Source of the DNA: JACKCR01 sp041390305
GTDB lineage: Bacteria > Eisenbacteria > RBG-16-71-46 > CAIMUX01
Reading direction: 5' to 3'
Assembly (NCBI GenBank): GCA_041390305.1
Contig: JAWKQE010000025.1
Location: 1 to 64,000, forward strand
DNA length: 64,000 bases
The translations under genes were made by a program, and so were the position numbers. Below are positions 45,258-54,358 of this stretch, piece by piece. Under the pieces are notes generated by a model. It had not been told where the DNA came from. It searched no databases and was given only the letters and a program-made list of their open reading frames with translations. How positions within the stretch are numbered: the first letter of the stretch is position 1; each line of letters begins with the position of its first letter.

Positions 45258-46228
45258 TCGTTCCGTCCCCCACTGACTTTGGCGTGTTCCCTCACCGGCT
45301 CACGAAACTCCGCTTCCGTGCGGGCCGGGGGTTCTTGGGCCGCGAGCCGTGCTTCCAGCTCTTCGATCCGCTGTTCGAGGCTCCGGAGAGTACGGAGCGC
45401 ATCGGGAAGATGACGCATCGAGGCGTAGACCCGCTGCGCGCGTGCGTGGTTCGTGGCCGGGTAGCCGGAAACGGTTTCGCCGCTCGCGATCGACTTCGTG
45501 ACGCCGCCCTGCGCTCCGACCCGGGCCCCATCTCCGATCTCGATGTGGCCGACCAGTCCGGCCTGTCCCGCGAGCGTCACCCAGCTCCCCAGCTTCGTGC
45601 TGCCGGAGATGCCGACCTGCGCGCAGAGGACGGAGTGCGGACCGATCTCGACGTTGTGCGCGATGTGGACGAGGTTGTCGATCTTGGTCCCGCGCCCGAT
45701 CCGGGTCACTCCAGTCGTAGCGCGGTCGATCGAGGAGTTCGCTCCGATCTCGACGTCGTCTTCCACCACGACCCGACCGATCTGCGGAATCTTGACGTGT
45801 CCCTCGCCCGTGGGGGCGAATCCAAAACCGTCCGATCCGACGACGGCGCCTGCCTGGAGGATGCACCGCGCGCCGATCTCGACCCGCTCCCGGAGGACGA
45901 CGCTCGGATAGAGGAGCGTCTTGGTCCCGACTCGGGTACCCGCGCCGATGTAGCAGCCGGCCATGACGACGACGTCGTCTTCCAGCACCGCGCCGGGACG
46001 GATCACGACGTGAGGTCCCACCGCGACGCGCTCGCCGAGCGTGGCTTCGGGGTCGACGATGGCCGTCGGATCGACGCCCGTGAGCGGAAGGTCGAGCCCC
46101 GGAGCGAAGACGTGGAGCACATGGAGGAAGGTCCGATAGGGATCGTCCACGACGAGTGCCGAGAGCGGCAGCTCCCGGTCCCCCTCGCTCCGCCCGATGA
46201 TGACGGCGGACGCGTTGGTCGTGTCCAA
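45254..46228 (-). CDS. lpxD: UDP-3-O-acylglucosamine N-acyltransferase, 5' end disrupted
   Basis: LpxD adds the second acyl chain to UDP-3-O-acyl-glucosamine. The hexapeptide-repeat domain and C-terminal helix are complete: VAVGPHVVIRPGAVLEDDV, GSDGFGFAPTGEGHVKIPQIG, HIAHNVEIGPHSVLCAQVGISGS, ASMRHLPDALRTLRSLEQR. The only start codon in frame is TTG 46228, giving 324 residues, but homology continues upstream without a start (LGDVFLVNSKYRSHLDTTNASAVII) to about 46288; the frame stays open to a TAG at 46351-46349. The first 35-50 residues of the uridine-binding domain are therefore missing and replaced by unrelated sequence. As given it may not make a normal enzyme, which is surprising for an essential gene. 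Confidence 0.85.
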   Translation of the reverse strand: MDTTNASAVIIGRSEGDRELPLSALVVDDPYRTFLHVLHVFAPGLDLPLTGVDPTAIVDPEATLGERVAVGPHVVIRPGAVLEDDVVVMAGCYIGAGTRVGTKTLLYPSVVLRERVEIGARCILQAGAVVGSDGFGFAPTGEGHVKIPQIGRVVVEDDVEIGANSSIDRATTGVTRIGRGTKIDNLVHIAHNVEIGPHSVLCAQVGISGSTKLGSWVTLAGQAGLVGHIEIGDGARVGAQGGVTKSIASGETVSGYPATNHARAQRVYASMRHLPDALRTLRSLEQRIEELEARLAAQEPPARTEAEFREPVREHAKVSGGRNE

Positions 46229-46288
46229 GTGCGAGCGATACTTGCTGTTGACGAGGAAGACGTCACCCAGGTGGTTGGCTTCTTTATC

Positions 46289-46688
46289 CCGGCCGCGCCC
46301 GACTGATGGTATGTCCGCGAGTTCGGCGCTGAGCGCCGGCCTCGCAGCCTACCGAGAGTAAGATCCAGTACCGACCTTCCGAATCCTTGATGCTGCTTTT
46401 GATGAGCAGGCCCAGCGCGGGGTAGATACCGTCTGATCGGCCTCTAACGCTTCCTCCGTCCGCTGATACACCCGTACCGGTCCGAGAGATGGCCGTACAA
46501 AACACGCCGCCGCTGCATCCAGATCATTGATTCCCGCCCGGTGACCTCCGCGAGTCGATATTCTGGTCCGCCGAGCTACGGCCAGCACTTCACCCACATG
46601 ATCAGCCGCCTTCAGCCCGATCGACTCCGATTGGGTGCCACCGAAACCTTCCGGCGAGAATCTGCCTTCTTGCCGGAGCCGCCGCTGA
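46289..46688. other. Non-homologous interval replacing the ompH 3' part and lpxD 5' end
   Basis: About 400 bases that match neither gene family. Base composition is less GC-rich than the flanks. It contains a palindrome CGGCGCT-G-AGCGCCG at 46324-46338. Minus-strand frames read as peptides such as KAADHVGEVLAVARR and DGIYPALGLLIKSSIKDSEGRY that I cannot place. No terminal inverted repeats or target duplication were found by eye. Confidence 0.5.
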
Positions 46689-46952
46689 TCAGTCAGCCCC
46701 TCCCGGGCTCCTTTGGGAGCGGATCCTCCGCCGCCTGTGCCGTCGGTTCGGCAGCTCCTGACGTCCGGGGTAGCTCGCGCGGACCTCGTTGATCCGGTTG
46801 TAGCCGTCCACGATCTTCTCGGAGTCGACGAACGCGACCCGGGCCTCCTGGGCGTAGGCCGCGCCGCCCAGGACGAACGCCCCGCACAGTGCCACGAGCG
46901 CGACCAGGGTCGGGACGAGGGAGGGAAGAACCGACGGACGAACCGAGCGCAT
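46689..46952 (-). CDS. Truncated OmpH/Skp-like periplasmic chaperone
   Basis: ATG 46952 follows AAGGAGG, nine bases after the bamA stop. A signal peptide ending AAYA and the first strand/helix of OmpH (EARVAFVDSEKIVDGYNRINEVR) are normal; after residue 60 the frame reads Arg-rich sequence and stops at residue 87, where about 110 residues of coiled coil should follow. In another frame the DNA reads EPTAQAAEDPLPKEPGRG and then a stop, which looks like a natural C-terminal tail, so the coiled coil may have been lost by deletion. Skp/OmpH chaperones hand unfolded barrels to BamA. Confidence 0.7.
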   Translation of the reverse strand: MRSVRPSVLPSLVPTLVALVALCGAFVLGGAAYAQEARVAFVDSEKIVDGYNRINEVRASYPGRQELPNRRHRRRRIRSQRSPGGAD

Positions 46953-46961
46953 GGGGCCTCC

Positions 46962-49382
46962 TTAGAACGCGGGGCCGATGATGAGATGGGGCTGCCACTT
47001 GCCCCGGTCGATGCCGTAGGCGTAGTCGAAGCCGACGTTGCCGAGGAGCGGGATCTCGAGACGGATACCGGCGCCGACGCCCTTCTTGAGGTCGGAGAAC
47101 GAGGCGTCCCGGACCGTGTTCCAGGTGTTGCCGGCGTCGAAGAAGAAGAGCCCGTGCACCGGGTTGAAGAGCGGGAACTGATACTCCGCCGTGAACGAGT
47201 ACATGACCTTTCCACCCGGGAAACGGATTTCGGATCCCGAGCTTCCGATCCGGATGTTGTCCTCCGGAACGACGTACCAGTCGTCGTAGCCGCGGAGGTA
47301 GTCGGTCCGCGTCCCGCCCAGCCGGAACGTCTCGTTGCCGGGTACCGCGGCGCCGCTCGAGAACGGGAAGAGATAGCCGACCCGGTGACGGAGCATGACG
47401 GCCGGCTTCCAGAACGGGACGAAGTAGTTCCGGTGGTCGATCGTCGGCTTGAGGTAGTCCACCTCCCCGCCCAGGTATCCACCCGCGATCTCGGTGCGGA
47501 GGCTGGACCGGCTTCCGGCCGTGGGATAGAACGGGTTGTTCGTGCTGTTCCGCGAGAAGGAGAGTGCGAGCCGGGAGACGGTTCCGTTCGACGCCTTGAG
47601 GTAGGCCTCGCTCTCTTCGTCGAGGTTCGTGAAGTCCCGGAAACGGACGTCCTCGAGCGAGTAGCTCACGTAGACCCGGGTGTAGTCCGGCACCCGGAAA
47701 AACCAGGGCCGTCCGACGTTGAGTGAGAATCCCCGGGTCTTCTCGTCGTAGAAGTCGAGATCCCGGGTCGTGTCGAAGACGTGGAAGCCGATCGAGGTCG
47801 GCGTGTTGAACGCCCACGGCTCCGTGAAGGAGATGTCGTAGGTCTTCCGTCGCGCGCCCCGCTCCAGGTGGAGGTTGAGCGCCTTTCCCGTCCCGAACAG
47901 GTTGTTGTGTCCGAACTCGAGGAAACCGGTGATGCCGGTCTCGCTGCTGAAGCCGGCGCCTGCCGTTGCCGTACCCGAGGACTTCTCCTTCACCCGGAGG
48001 ACGACGTCGATGTCACTCCCGGTGCCGACCGGCTGGTACTCGACCTGGACGTCCTCGAAGTACCCCAGAGCGAAGGCGTCGCGCTGGCTCCGCATGAGCA
48101 CGGAGCGGCGGAGGAGGTTTCCGGGGATGAGGGTGAGCTCTCTCCGGATCACCCGCTCCTTGGTCCGCGTGTTGCCGACGATCCGTACTTCGTGGACCTT
48201 GCTCGGCTCCCCTTCCCGCACCTGGAACGCGACGTCGACCGTATCGGCTTCGATGTCGACGGCCGGGAAGATGTCGAGGCCGACGAGGTAGCCGTGTTCG
48301 GTGTAGAGACCGTACGCCTCGGAGAGGGTCAGTTCGACCTTCTCCTGGCTGAACGCCTCCCCCTTCCGGACCGCGGAAACACGGTTGAGATCCTCGGTCG
48401 AGACGGCCGTGTTGCCGGTCCACTCGACGGAACCGAACTGGTAGAACGGGCCTTCCTCGACTTCGTAGCGAAGCGTGACCTCTCCTTCGGCGTCGTTCGA
48501 GAAGACCGCCTCGTGGCTCTTCACCTCGGCGTCCCGGTAGCCGTGGTTGTGGTAGTAGGCCTCGAGGTGCCCGACGTCCTCACGGGCGCGCTCCGCGGTG
48601 TACCGTTTGCGGCGGAAGAGGCCGTTCGGCTTCAGCTTGATCTGGCCCCGCAGCTTGTCGTCGGAGATCGCCGCGTTCCCGACGAACTCGATCGCCTTGA
48701 TCTTGACCCGCTTGCCCTCGTCGATCTGGAAGACGAGTTCGACGTCTCCATCGGTCTGCGTGTCGACCGAGGCGACGATGCTCGCCGCGGCATACCCTTC
48801 GTCCTGGTAGAAGCTCCGGAGGGCGTTCGTCGCGTCGAACATCTTCCGCCGGGAGAGGAGGTCACCGACGCGGAGTTCGATCTCGGCGCGAAGGTCCTCC
48901 TCGCTCATCTTGTTGTTGCCTTCCCAGCCGATCGAGTCGATCCGCGGGTTCTCGGTCACCTCGATCCGCAGCTTCCGCCCGGTGTTCTCGGCCGGAACGC
49001 CCTCCTCCATCGGTGTCTCGTCGTAGATCGCGATGTCCGAGAAGAGTCGGAGCTGATAGAGGGAACGTACCGAGTTCGCGAGCGTCGCCGGCGGGGCCGG
49101 ATAGCCGAGCTCGAGCCCCGAGGACCGGACGATGAGGATCGAGTCCGCCCGTGCGTTCCCGGTGACCTGAAGCTCTTCGAGCGGCAGGGACCAGCGGGGG
49201 TCCAAGTCCTCCGGGAGGGAGAAGGCGGTTTCCTGTCCCAGTGATCTGAGCGGGCTCTTTGCCGAGAGTTGTGCCCAGGCCGGAACGCTCGCCCATAGCG
49301 TGAGGGCTACCCCCACGCAGATCCAGAGGCTCACGAGTTCCGGACGGAGGCCCTTCCTGGTCCTACGGTCCGATCGCACCAT
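46962..49382 (-). CDS. bamA: Outer membrane protein assembly factor BamA
   Basis: BamA inserts beta-barrel proteins into the outer membrane. The product is 806 residues, with a signal peptide ending VPAWA. Five POTRA domains span about residues 45-440 (ELQVTGNARADSILIV, IDSIGWEGNNKMSEEDL, IKAIEFVGNAAISDDKL, FGSVEWTGNTAVSTEDL, VHEVRIVGNTRTKERVI). The 16-strand barrel follows, with the conserved lid motif region YLRGYDDW (VRGF/Y-type) and FEFGHNNLFGTGKALN. It ends in a terminal phenylalanine (LIIGPAF), the barrel signal. It lies 11 bases after clpC. Confidence 0.96.
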   Translation of the reverse strand: MVRSDRRTRKGLRPELVSLWICVGVALTLWASVPAWAQLSAKSPLRSLGQETAFSLPEDLDPRWSLPLEELQVTGNARADSILIVRSSGLELGYPAPPATLANSVRSLYQLRLFSDIAIYDETPMEEGVPAENTGRKLRIEVTENPRIDSIGWEGNNKMSEEDLRAEIELRVGDLLSRRKMFDATNALRSFYQDEGYAAASIVASVDTQTDGDVELVFQIDEGKRVKIKAIEFVGNAAISDDKLRGQIKLKPNGLFRRKRYTAERAREDVGHLEAYYHNHGYRDAEVKSHEAVFSNDAEGEVTLRYEVEEGPFYQFGSVEWTGNTAVSTEDLNRVSAVRKGEAFSQEKVELTLSEAYGLYTEHGYLVGLDIFPAVDIEADTVDVAFQVREGEPSKVHEVRIVGNTRTKERVIRRELTLIPGNLLRRSVLMRSQRDAFALGYFEDVQVEYQPVGTGSDIDVVLRVKEKSSGTATAGAGFSSETGITGFLEFGHNNLFGTGKALNLHLERGARRKTYDISFTEPWAFNTPTSIGFHVFDTTRDLDFYDEKTRGFSLNVGRPWFFRVPDYTRVYVSYSLEDVRFRDFTNLDEESEAYLKASNGTVSRLALSFSRNSTNNPFYPTAGSRSSLRTEIAGGYLGGEVDYLKPTIDHRNYFVPFWKPAVMLRHRVGYLFPFSSGAAVPGNETFRLGGTRTDYLRGYDDWYVVPEDNIRIGSSGSEIRFPGGKVMYSFTAEYQFPLFNPVHGLFFFDAGNTWNTVRDASFSDLKKGVGAGIRLEIPLLGNVGFDYAYGIDRGKWQPHLIIGPAF

Positions 49383-49393
49383 TTCTGTCGACG

Positions 49394-51856
49394 CTACTCC
49401 TGGTGAGAGACTTCCGGGGCGGGTTCGAGAGCCGACTTCTCATCGATGGCGATCTCGTTCCCCTTCTTCGAGATCCGGATCTCGGAACCCGACTTGATCC
49501 GTCCCTTGAGGACCATCTCCGCGAGCGGGTCCTCGATCAGCTTCTGAATGGCGCGACGGAGTGGACGCGCGCCGAGGTCGGGATCATACCCTTGGTCGAT
49601 GAGTACGCCCATAGCCCCTGGCGTGATCGACATCGACATCTCCTGCTCGGCGAGCCGGTCGCGCACCTGGGCGAGGAGGATCTCGACGATCTTCTCGATG
49701 TGCGACTTCTCGAGCGGGCGGAAGACGATGATCTCGTCGATCCGGTTGAGGAACTCGGGATTGAAGACCTTCTTCACCTCGTCCATCACCGTGTCCTTCA
49801 TCGCGCCGTACTGGATCTCCGCGTCCGGACGGGAGAAACCGAGCTTCCCCTTCCCGCGGATCTGACGGGCGCCGATGTTGGAGGTCATGATGATGACCGT
49901 GTTCTTGAAGCTCACCTTGCGCTTGAGCGAATCGGTGAGGACGCCGTCCTCGAACACCTGCAGCAGGATGTTGAAGACGTCCGGGTGGGCCTTCTCGATC
50001 TCGTCGAGGAGGACGACCGAGTAGGGCTTCCGCCGCACCTTCTCGGTGAGCTGGCCGCCCTCTTCGTAGCCGACGTAGCCTGGAGGCGCGCCGACGAGGC
50101 GGCGGACGGAGAACTTCTCCATGTACTCGGACATGTCGATCCGGATGAGCGAGTCCGGGTCGTCGAAGAGGAACTTCGCGATGACGCGGGCGAGTTCGGT
50201 CTTCCCGACCCCCGTGGGGCCGAGGAAGACGAACGTGCCGATCGGGCGCCGCGGATCGCGGAGCCCGGCCCGGTTCCGACGCACCGCGCGGGCGATGGCC
50301 TGGACGGCCTCGTCCTGCCCGATGATGTGGGCGCCGAGCTCTTCTTCCATCCGGACCAGCTTCTGCTGCTCCTTCTCCTCGAGCCGGCTGACCGGGATCT
50401 TCGTCATGCTGGAGATGACGATGGCGATGTCGTCGTCCGTGACTTCGATCCGGCGGGTGGACTTGGTTTCGTTCCACTCCTTCTTGAGCCGGTAGTACTC
50501 CTGGCGGAGCTCCTTCTCCTTGTCGCGGAAGGACGCGGCCTTCTCGAACTCCTGGGCCCGTATCGACGCTTCCTTCTCCGAGGCCACCTTCTCGATCTTC
50601 GCGTCGAGGTCACGGAGCTCGTTCGGGAGCGTGGAGACGGAGAGGCGCGCGCGGGCACCCGCCTCGTCGATCACGTCGATCGCCTTGTCCGGGAGATGAC
50701 GGTCCGCGATGAAACGGTCGCTCAGCTTGACCGCGGCGATGAGAGCCTGGTCGGAGTAATGGATCCGGTGGTGGGCTTCGTACTTGTCGCGGAGCCCCTT
50801 CAGGATCTGGATCGTCGTGTCGAGGCTCGGCGGATCGACCATCACCGTCTGGAAGCGGCGCTCCAGGGCGCCGTCCTTCTCGATGTACTTCCGGTACTCG
50901 TCGAGCGTGGTCGCACCGATGCACTGGAGCTCACCCCGGGCGAGGGCGGGCTTCAGCATGTTCGAGGCGTCGATCGCGCCTTCCGCGCCGCCGGCGCCCA
51001 CGATGGTGTGGAGCTCGTCGATGAAGATGATCGTGTCCTGCGACTCACGGATCTCGTTCATGATGTTCTTGAGCCGCTCTTCGAACTGGCCGCGGTACTT
51101 CGTGCCCGCGACGACGGACGCGAGGTCCAGCGTGATGAGCCGGTGGTTCCGGAGGAGCTCCGGCACCTTCCCTTCCACGATCCGCTGCGCGAGGCCCTCG
51201 GCTATGGCGGTCTTGCCGACACCGGGTTCGCCGATCAGGATCGGGTTGTTCTTCTTCCGGCGGCAGAGGATCTGGACGACTCGTTCGATCTCGCCCTCCC
51301 GGCCGAAGATCGGGTCGAGCTTTCCTTCGCGGGCGAGCTGCGTGAGATCCCGTCCGAACTGGTTGAGCGACGGGGTATCCGCCTTCTCCTCGGACTCCGC
51401 TCCCTGCTGCTGCTGGGGATGTCCGCCCAGGAGCTTCAGCGTCTCTTCGCGCACCTTCTTGCGGTCGACGCCCATGTCGGCGAGGACCTTGGCGGCGACG
51501 CCTTCCCCTTCGCGGATGAGGCCGAGGAGGAGATGCTCGGTCCCGACGTAGTTGTGGCCGAGCTGGCGCGCCTCTTCGACGGACAGCTCGAGCACGCGCT
51601 TGGCGTTCGAGGTGAACGGGATCTCGCCGATGGTGAGGGTCCCGCCGGTCTGGGCGACCATGCTCTCGACGGCCTGGCGGATCTGGTCCAAGTCGAGGCC
51701 GAGGTTCGAGAGGACGGTGGCCGCGATGCCTTCACCCTCGCGGAGGAGCCCCAAGAGCAGGTGCTCGGTGCCGATGGAATCGTGCTGGAGGCGACTCGCT
51801 TCCTCGCGGGCGAGGAAGATCACCTTGCGCACTCTCTCCGTGAACTTGTCGTGCAT
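49394..51856 (-). CDS. clpC: ATP-dependent Clp protease ATP-binding subunit ClpC
   Basis: ClpC unfolds proteins for ClpP. The product is 820 residues from ATG 51856. Domains in order: double Clp-N repeat (1-145), AAA-1 with GEPGVGKTAIAEGLA and FIDELHTIVGAG, a middle region with a UVR motif (SIRAQEFEKAASFRDKEKEL) that marks ClpC, and AAA-2 with GPTGVGKTELARVIA, LLDEIEKAHPDVFN and the C-terminal D2-small domain. It follows mcsB by 67 bases. In Firmicutes McsB-phosphorylated arginines are recognised by the ClpC N-domain, and the linkage here suggests the same pathway in a diderm. clpP and ctsR are not in the window. Confidence 0.95.
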   Translation of the reverse strand: MHDKFTERVRKVIFLAREEASRLQHDSIGTEHLLLGLLREGEGIAATVLSNLGLDLDQIRQAVESMVAQTGGTLTIGEIPFTSNAKRVLELSVEEARQLGHNYVGTEHLLLGLIREGEGVAAKVLADMGVDRKKVREETLKLLGGHPQQQQGAESEEKADTPSLNQFGRDLTQLAREGKLDPIFGREGEIERVVQILCRRKKNNPILIGEPGVGKTAIAEGLAQRIVEGKVPELLRNHRLITLDLASVVAGTKYRGQFEERLKNIMNEIRESQDTIIFIDELHTIVGAGGAEGAIDASNMLKPALARGELQCIGATTLDEYRKYIEKDGALERRFQTVMVDPPSLDTTIQILKGLRDKYEAHHRIHYSDQALIAAVKLSDRFIADRHLPDKAIDVIDEAGARARLSVSTLPNELRDLDAKIEKVASEKEASIRAQEFEKAASFRDKEKELRQEYYRLKKEWNETKSTRRIEVTDDDIAIVISSMTKIPVSRLEEKEQQKLVRMEEELGAHIIGQDEAVQAIARAVRRNRAGLRDPRRPIGTFVFLGPTGVGKTELARVIAKFLFDDPDSLIRIDMSEYMEKFSVRRLVGAPPGYVGYEEGGQLTEKVRRKPYSVVLLDEIEKAHPDVFNILLQVFEDGVLTDSLKRKVSFKNTVIIMTSNIGARQIRGKGKLGFSRPDAEIQYGAMKDTVMDEVKKVFNPEFLNRIDEIIVFRPLEKSHIEKIVEILLAQVRDRLAEQEMSMSITPGAMGVLIDQGYDPDLGARPLRRAIQKLIEDPLAEMVLKGRIKSGSEIRISKKGNEIAIDEKSALEPAPEVSHQE

Positions 51857-51923
51857 CTCTCGCTCCTCGTTCCTGCCCGTTTCCGGCGCCCCTGGACGTC
51901 CCGTCCCGCGCCGCTCGGGCTGC

Positions 51924-52997
51924 TCAGCCCTGGAGACTCGGGACGTCTTCGACGCCCAATGCCTTCTGCACTCGTGCGGCTCGGAAGGCGTTCCGTTCCT
52001 CCGAGCTCATTTCCCTACCGGCGATCCGCTGGAGATGGGCCGGCTGGCCCTTGAGCAGCAGGTCGTTCAACACCGCAACCGATGGAACGTTCCGCATCCC
52101 CAGGGTATGGCCGAACCGAACCGCCGACAACAGGCCGATCAGCTCCTGCGAGCCGAGGAGACGCGAATACTTGAGCGTCCCCAGGGCGCGGAGGATCTTG
52201 TCTTCGACCTGGAGCCCGGCGTCCCGGAGGAGTCCCTCCTGGGACCGGCCCTCCCACTCGAGGAGCTGGCCGATCGCCTGCTCCAACTTGCCCAACGTTT
52301 CTTCTTCGGACTCTCCGAGGGTCACCTGGTTGGAGATCTGGAAAAAGTTTCCGACGACCTCGCTCCCCTCCCCGTAGAACCCGCGCACCGTCAGCCCCAC
52401 CTGTTGGATGCCGGTCAGGATCTTCTTGATCCGCTGGCTCAGCACCAGACCGGGCAGATGGACCAGGACCGATGCCCGCATGCCTGTACCGACGTTCGTG
52501 GGGCAGGCGGTCAGATACCCCAACTCGGCGTGGGTGGCGAACTGGAGCGTTCTCTCCAGCTCCTGATCCGCGATCCGTGCCCGCTCGAACGCCTCCTGGA
52601 GCTGGAGCCCCGGATAGAGGGCCTGGATCCGAAGATGATCCTCCTCGTTGACCAGGAGCGAGAGCTTCTCCTCCGGGTCCAGGATGAGTCCCCGCGCCTG
52701 GGCCTCTCCCGTGAGGTCGTGGCTGACGAGGTGCCGTTCGAGCAGGAACTGGCGGTCGAGGAGTGGCAGCTCCTCCATCCTCACCTTGGCCGCGCCCCGG
52801 AAGGACGACGTCTGCGCCGCGGTCTCGAAGACCCGCTCGCGGAGCCCCTCCAGCTCTCCCGGGAGAGCCTTTCCGACGAAACGAACCCCCGCGACGTTAC
52901 GGGCCAGCCGGACCCGGGTGGAGAGGACCCGGTCGTTCTTCGGCGCCGTCCCTTCGAGCCAACGGATCGGGCCATGGATGAGGTCTCGAATCGGCAT
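51924..52997 (-). CDS. mcsB: Protein arginine kinase McsB
   Basis: McsB phosphorylates arginines on proteins to mark them for ClpC. The product is 357 residues from ATG 52997, overlapping the mcsA stop (TAATG). Guanidino-kinase fold features: RVLSTRVRLARNVAGVRF, LLVNEEDHLRIQ, the catalytic segment LGYLTACPTNVGTGMRASVLVHLPGL, and GFYGEGSEVVGNFFQISNQVTLGESEEE. The C-terminal segment includes the residues after the allosteric loop (EGRSQEGLLRDAGLQVEDKI). Confidence 0.94.
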   Translation of the reverse strand: MPIRDLIHGPIRWLEGTAPKNDRVLSTRVRLARNVAGVRFVGKALPGELEGLRERVFETAAQTSSFRGAAKVRMEELPLLDRQFLLERHLVSHDLTGEAQARGLILDPEEKLSLLVNEEDHLRIQALYPGLQLQEAFERARIADQELERTLQFATHAELGYLTACPTNVGTGMRASVLVHLPGLVLSQRIKKILTGIQQVGLTVRGFYGEGSEVVGNFFQISNQVTLGESEEETLGKLEQAIGQLLEWEGRSQEGLLRDAGLQVEDKILRALGTLKYSRLLGSQELIGLLSAVRFGHTLGMRNVPSVAVLNDLLLKGQPAHLQRIAGREMSSEERNAFRAARVQKALGVEDVPSLQG

Positions 52998-53620
52998 TAC
53001 TCCGCGCCTCCCCGCAGCCGCCGGATCTCGTCACGGATCCGGGCAGCATCCTCGTACGCTTCGGTTTCGACGGCGCGCTTGAGTTTTCCCTCGAGCTCAC
53101 GGACGTGGCGCTCCAGCTGTTCGGGCGAGAGCGCGGAGAGGTCCGCCGGAGCGGCGCCGGCAGGCCCGCTCGGGCCGCCCGTCGCCCCTGACGCCGGCAC
53201 CTCCGGACTCTCCGCGGTGGCCGTCGAGGTCGCGGCCGTGGCGGGGCTCGACGGGTCCACGGGGAGCCGGCCCTTGTGCTTGGTGGCTCCGTGCACCCGG
53301 AGGAGGATCTTCTGGAGCTGGGGCTGGAAGGCGTCGTAGCACTCGGGGCATCCGACGCGCCCGACCCGACTGAACTGGCTGTACCGGAGCCCACAGGCCG
53401 AGCACTGGACCGCCCCCACCTTGCTCGACGTTTCCGGGTACAGGTTCTCCGCCATCCAGATGAACTGGGTCGCGATCGTGAGCTTGTTCTGCTCGATGAC
53501 GGGGTGGAACCCCTTCTCGTTCGCGCAGGACTCGCAGAGGTGGAGTTCACGCAACTTCCCGTCCGTCACCTCTTTGAGGTGCACGGTGGCTTCTGCGTCG
53601 TTGCACTGCTGGCATCTCAT
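52997..53620 (-). CDS. mcsA: McsA-like zinc-binding activator of McsB
   Basis: The product is 207 residues from ATG 53620. Four CxxC zinc knuckles are visible in two pairs: CQQC (3-6) with CESC, and CSAC with CPEC, then a Gly/Ala/Ser/Pro linker (about 125-155) and a UVR domain (LEGKLKRAVETEAYEDAARIRDEIRRL). This is the McsA layout, a partner that activates McsB and bridges to ClpC. The linker is longer than in Bacillus. It is 15 bases after lolD. Confidence 0.93.
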   Translation of the reverse strand: MRCQQCNDAEATVHLKEVTDGKLRELHLCESCANEKGFHPVIEQNKLTIATQFIWMAENLYPETSSKVGAVQCSACGLRYSQFSRVGRVGCPECYDAFQPQLQKILLRVHGATKHKGRLPVDPSSPATAATSTATAESPEVPASGATGGPSGPAGAAPADLSALSPEQLERHVRELEGKLKRAVETEAYEDAARIRDEIRRLRGGAE

Positions 53621-53635
53621 CCCTGAAAAACTCCG

Positions 53636-54358
53636 TTATGGTGCCTGTCTGGCGTTCGGGGTCGTAGCGAGGATGCCGTCCTGGATCCTGCATTGGGTAT
53701 CGGCAAGTCGCGCCAGCTCTTCATTGTGCGTGACGACAACCCAGCACTGCCGGTAACGCCTGGCGAGAGTATACATGAGTTGGTGGAGGCGCCGGGCCGA
53801 CTCCGGATCGAGGTTTCCCGAAGGTTCGTCCGCCAGAACCACCCGTGGATTCGAGAAGAGACTCCGGGCCAGCGCAACCCGCTGCTGCTCCCCGCCCGAC
53901 AGCTCGTCCGGCTTGTGGTCCGCCCGTGGCGCGAGCCCGACCTCTTCCAGGAGTTCCCTGGCCCTCCGCTCACACTCTCCCGGGAGCTTCCTCTGGATCA
54001 TCCCCGGCATCATCACGTTCTCGAGTGCGGTGAATTCGGGCAGGAGATGATGGAATTGGAAGACGAACCCGAGGTTCCGGTTCCGGAACTTCGCGAGTTC
54101 CACCTCGCCCATCCGGTAGAGCTCCTTGCCGCCGAACTCCACCGTGCCTTGGTCCGGACGGTCCAGGGTGCCGAGGACGTGGAGGAGCGTGCTCTTGCCC
54201 GAACCGGACGCGCCCGTGACGGCGAGCATCTCGCCTTCGCGGAGATCGAGGTTCGCCCCGCGAAGGATGTGGAGGGCTTCCACGCCGCGGTACGTCTTGT
54301 GGATGTCCCGCGCGCGGAGGATCACGGGGCCGAGTTCGTGGTCGTCCATGCCGCTCAT
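53636..54358 (-). CDS. lolD: LolD-type lipoprotein-releasing ABC ATPase
   Basis: The product is 240 residues from ATG 54358, overlapping the lolE stop (ATGA). Walker A GASGSGKST, Q-loop VFQFHHLLPEFTALENV, signature LSGGEQQRVALARSL, Walker B VVLADEPSGNLD and switch His VVVTHNEEL are all present. LolD powers release of lipoproteins from the inner membrane towards the outer membrane. Assignment within the MacB/LolD group is supported by the neighbouring permease. Confidence 0.93.
   Translation of the reverse strand: MSGMDDHELGPVILRARDIHKTYRGVEALHILRGANLDLREGEMLAVTGASGSGKSTLLHVLGTLDRPDQGTVEFGGKELYRMGEVELAKFRNRNLGFVFQFHHLLPEFTALENVMMPGMIQRKLPGECERRARELLEEVGLAPRADHKPDELSGGEQQRVALARSLFSNPRVVLADEPSGNLDPESARRLHQLMYTLARRYRQCWVVVTHNEELARLADTQCRIQDGILATTPNARQAP

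Noticed and set aside
46289..46688. Complete insertion sequence in the ompH-lpxD gap
   Set aside because: Too short for a transposase gene, no terminal inverted repeats or target duplication seen, and no recognisable transposase motif.
49403..52054. 883-codon open frame on the plus strand
   Set aside because: Complement of clpC; acidic and leucine-rich repeats of no family are typical antisense shadows.
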